A stretch of 6,653 nucleotides of DNA from CAZQCJ01 sp964591885 (GTDB lineage: Bacteria > Patescibacteriota > Microgenomatia > PFEM01 > JAPLYW01), in NCBI GenBank assembly GCA_964591885.1, contig CAZQCJ010000057.1, positions 1-6,653 of the forward strand, given 5' to 3'. The notes under the pieces are model-generated. The model was not told where the DNA came from. It made no database searches and saw only the letters and a program-made list of their open reading frames with translations. The translations under genes and the position numbers were made by a program. How positions within the stretch are numbered: the stretch's first letter is position 1; every line of letters begins with the position of its first letter. Shown piece after piece: positions 6,261 to 6,653 of the stretch.

Positions 6261-6270
6261 GAGGGAAATT

Positions 6271-6279
6271 TGTTAAAAT
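6271..6279 (+). promoter_or_regulatory. Candidate extended -10 promoter of the tRNA-Val pair
   Basis: TGTTAAAAT fits TGnTATAAT with one mismatch. Transcription would start near 6286, about 44 nt before the first tRNA, with the 6297-6311 hairpin in the leader. There is no clear -35. It lies back to back with the lepB promoter, as expected for a divergent intergenic region. Confidence 0.4.
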
Positions 6280-6296
6280 AAGCGAAGCTTGTTTTC

Positions 6297-6311
6297 TCCG
6301 CCAAAGGCGGA
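6297..6311. repeat. Perfect GC-rich hairpin (short palindromic element)
   Basis: TCCGCC (6297-6302), AAA, GGCGGA (6306-6311) form a perfect 6-bp stem with a 3-nt loop, unusually GC-rich against the AT-rich flanks. No T tract follows on either strand, so it is not a standard terminator. A smaller stem AAGC-GAA-GCTT lies just before it (6280-6290). It resembles short TCCGCC-GGCGGA palindromes that I recall being dispersed in CPR intergenic regions, but only one copy is in the window, so repeat status is inferred. Confidence 0.45.
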
Positions 6312-6329
6312 TTAAATAAAAAAAGCAAA

Positions 6330-6406
6330 GGTCGCTTAGCTCAGCTGGTTAGAGCGTTACTTTGACATAGTAAAGGTCAGAGGTTCGAATCCTCTAGCGG
6401 CCACCA
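6330..6406 (+). tRNA. tRNA-Val (anticodon GAC), CCA encoded
   Basis: A full cloverleaf folds by hand: acceptor GGTCGCT with AGCGGCC (one T-G pair), D-stem GCTC/GAGC, anticodon stem TTACT/AGTAA with loop TTGACAT (anticodon at 6364-6366), 5-nt variable region, and T-stem AGAGG/CCTCT with loop TTCGAAT. The discriminator is A, as usual for tRNA-Val, and the terminal CCA is encoded (6404-6406). It reads GUC and GUU codons. No intron is present. Confidence 0.96.
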
Positions 6407-6411
6407 CTCTC

Positions 6412-6485
6412 GGGCTTATAGCTCAGCTGGTTAGAGCGTTGCATTCACATTGCAAAGGCCTCAGGTTCGAGTCCTGATAAGCCCA
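6412..6485 (+). tRNA. tRNA-Val (anticodon CAC), CCA not encoded
   Basis: Cloverleaf: acceptor GGGCTTA with TAAGCCC, D-stem GCTC/GAGC, anticodon stem TTGCA/TGCAA with loop TTCACAT (anticodon at 6446-6448), variable AGGCC, and T-stem TCAGG/CCTGA with loop TTCGAGT. The discriminator A at 6485 is followed by CTG, so CCA must be added by nucleotidyltransferase. It reads GUG. It lies 5 nt after the GAC isoacceptor and shares an identical 22-nt stretch covering positions 8 to the start of the anticodon stem (6337-6358 and 6419-6440). Co-transcription with the first tRNA is very likely. Confidence 0.96.
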
Positions 6486-6499
6486 CTGAAAAAATAACA

Positions 6500-6653
6500 A
6501 TGTTAAAAAAGAACTGCTTAGTAAAAATTTCCGGTGATGTAATTAGCGAGAAGGCTCTCCTGTGGATTAAGAAATTAAGTAAAAATTATTCAGTCGTTAT
6601 TTGCGTGGGTGGAAGCTCTCAGATTAACGAAGCTTTTAAAAAGATTGGTTTTA
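6500..6653 (+). CDS. N-terminus of a probable amino-acid-kinase-fold protein (3' truncated)
   Basis: An open frame begins at ATG 6500 and runs off the window after 51 codons. The pattern LVKISGDVI (7-15), helix EKALLWIKKLSK, strand SVVICVGGSSQINEAFKKIG (31-50) resembles the start of amino-acid kinases such as UMP kinase and acetylglutamate kinase, where KxxG is followed by a GGGxQIN-like glycine loop. The third glycine is replaced here (GGSSQIN). The substrate cannot be told from this fragment. The ATG is 14 nt after the tRNA-Val(CAC) gene with no terminator, promoter or Shine-Dalgarno between them, so it is probably co-transcribed with the tRNAs. Confidence 0.6.
   Translation, partial: MLKKNCLVKISGDVISEKALLWIKKLSKNYSVVICVGGSSQINEAFKKIGF

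Noticed and set aside
6362..6390. TTGACA followed 17 nt later by TCGAAT inside tRNA-Val(GAC)
   Set aside because: The TTGACA is the anticodon loop and the TCGAAT is the T-loop, both fixed by tRNA structure; the -10 matches only 4 of 6.

Overview
The window is AT-rich, densely packed bacterial chromosome made almost entirely of housekeeping genes. I see no insertion sequence, phage gene, CRISPR array or defence system. Several traits suggest a reduced-genome lineage of the Candidate Phyla Radiation (Patescibacteria), perhaps Microgenomates. These are the divergent L21 and L27 sequences, the unusual IleRS subtype, very short intergenic gaps, several starts without a Shine-Dalgarno sequence, and a gene order unlike model bacteria. 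This placement is inferred from recalled family resemblance, not from a search. The standard code fits: every gene ends where its family should end, and the one TGA stop (rplU) behaves as a stop.

Layout, left to right. (1) At 1-180 lies the C-terminal end of an unrecognised gene, closed by a clean rho-independent terminator at 213-240. (2) A plus-strand block from 257 to 5664 carries ileS, rodA, rplU, rpmA and parB, with gaps of 44, 24, 42 and 3 nt. Promoter-like sequences before rplU and rpmA, and weaker ones before ileS and parB, suggest several overlapping transcripts rather than one operon. (3) lepB (signal peptidase I) is convergent with parB on the minus strand; the two stop codons abut with no spacer. 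(4) A 104-nt region (6226-6329) holds a strong lepB promoter, a divergent extended -10 candidate for the tRNAs and a perfect GC-rich hairpin. (5) Two tandem valine tRNAs follow (anticodons GAC and CAC, 5 nt apart). Fourteen nt later begins a protein cut by the window edge that resembles the amino-acid kinase fold.

The genes serve translation (ileS, rplU, rpmA, two tRNA-Val), cell-wall elongation (rodA), chromosome segregation (parB) and protein export (lepB). Nothing indicates a single new pathway. The points most worth a second look are: an IleRS in which both class I signature motifs are altered (GVHH for HxGH, VMHKS for KMSKS); a ParB that cannot carry the usual N-terminal ParA-stimulating peptide; and repeated placement of -10 elements so close to start codons that leaderless transcription is predicted.
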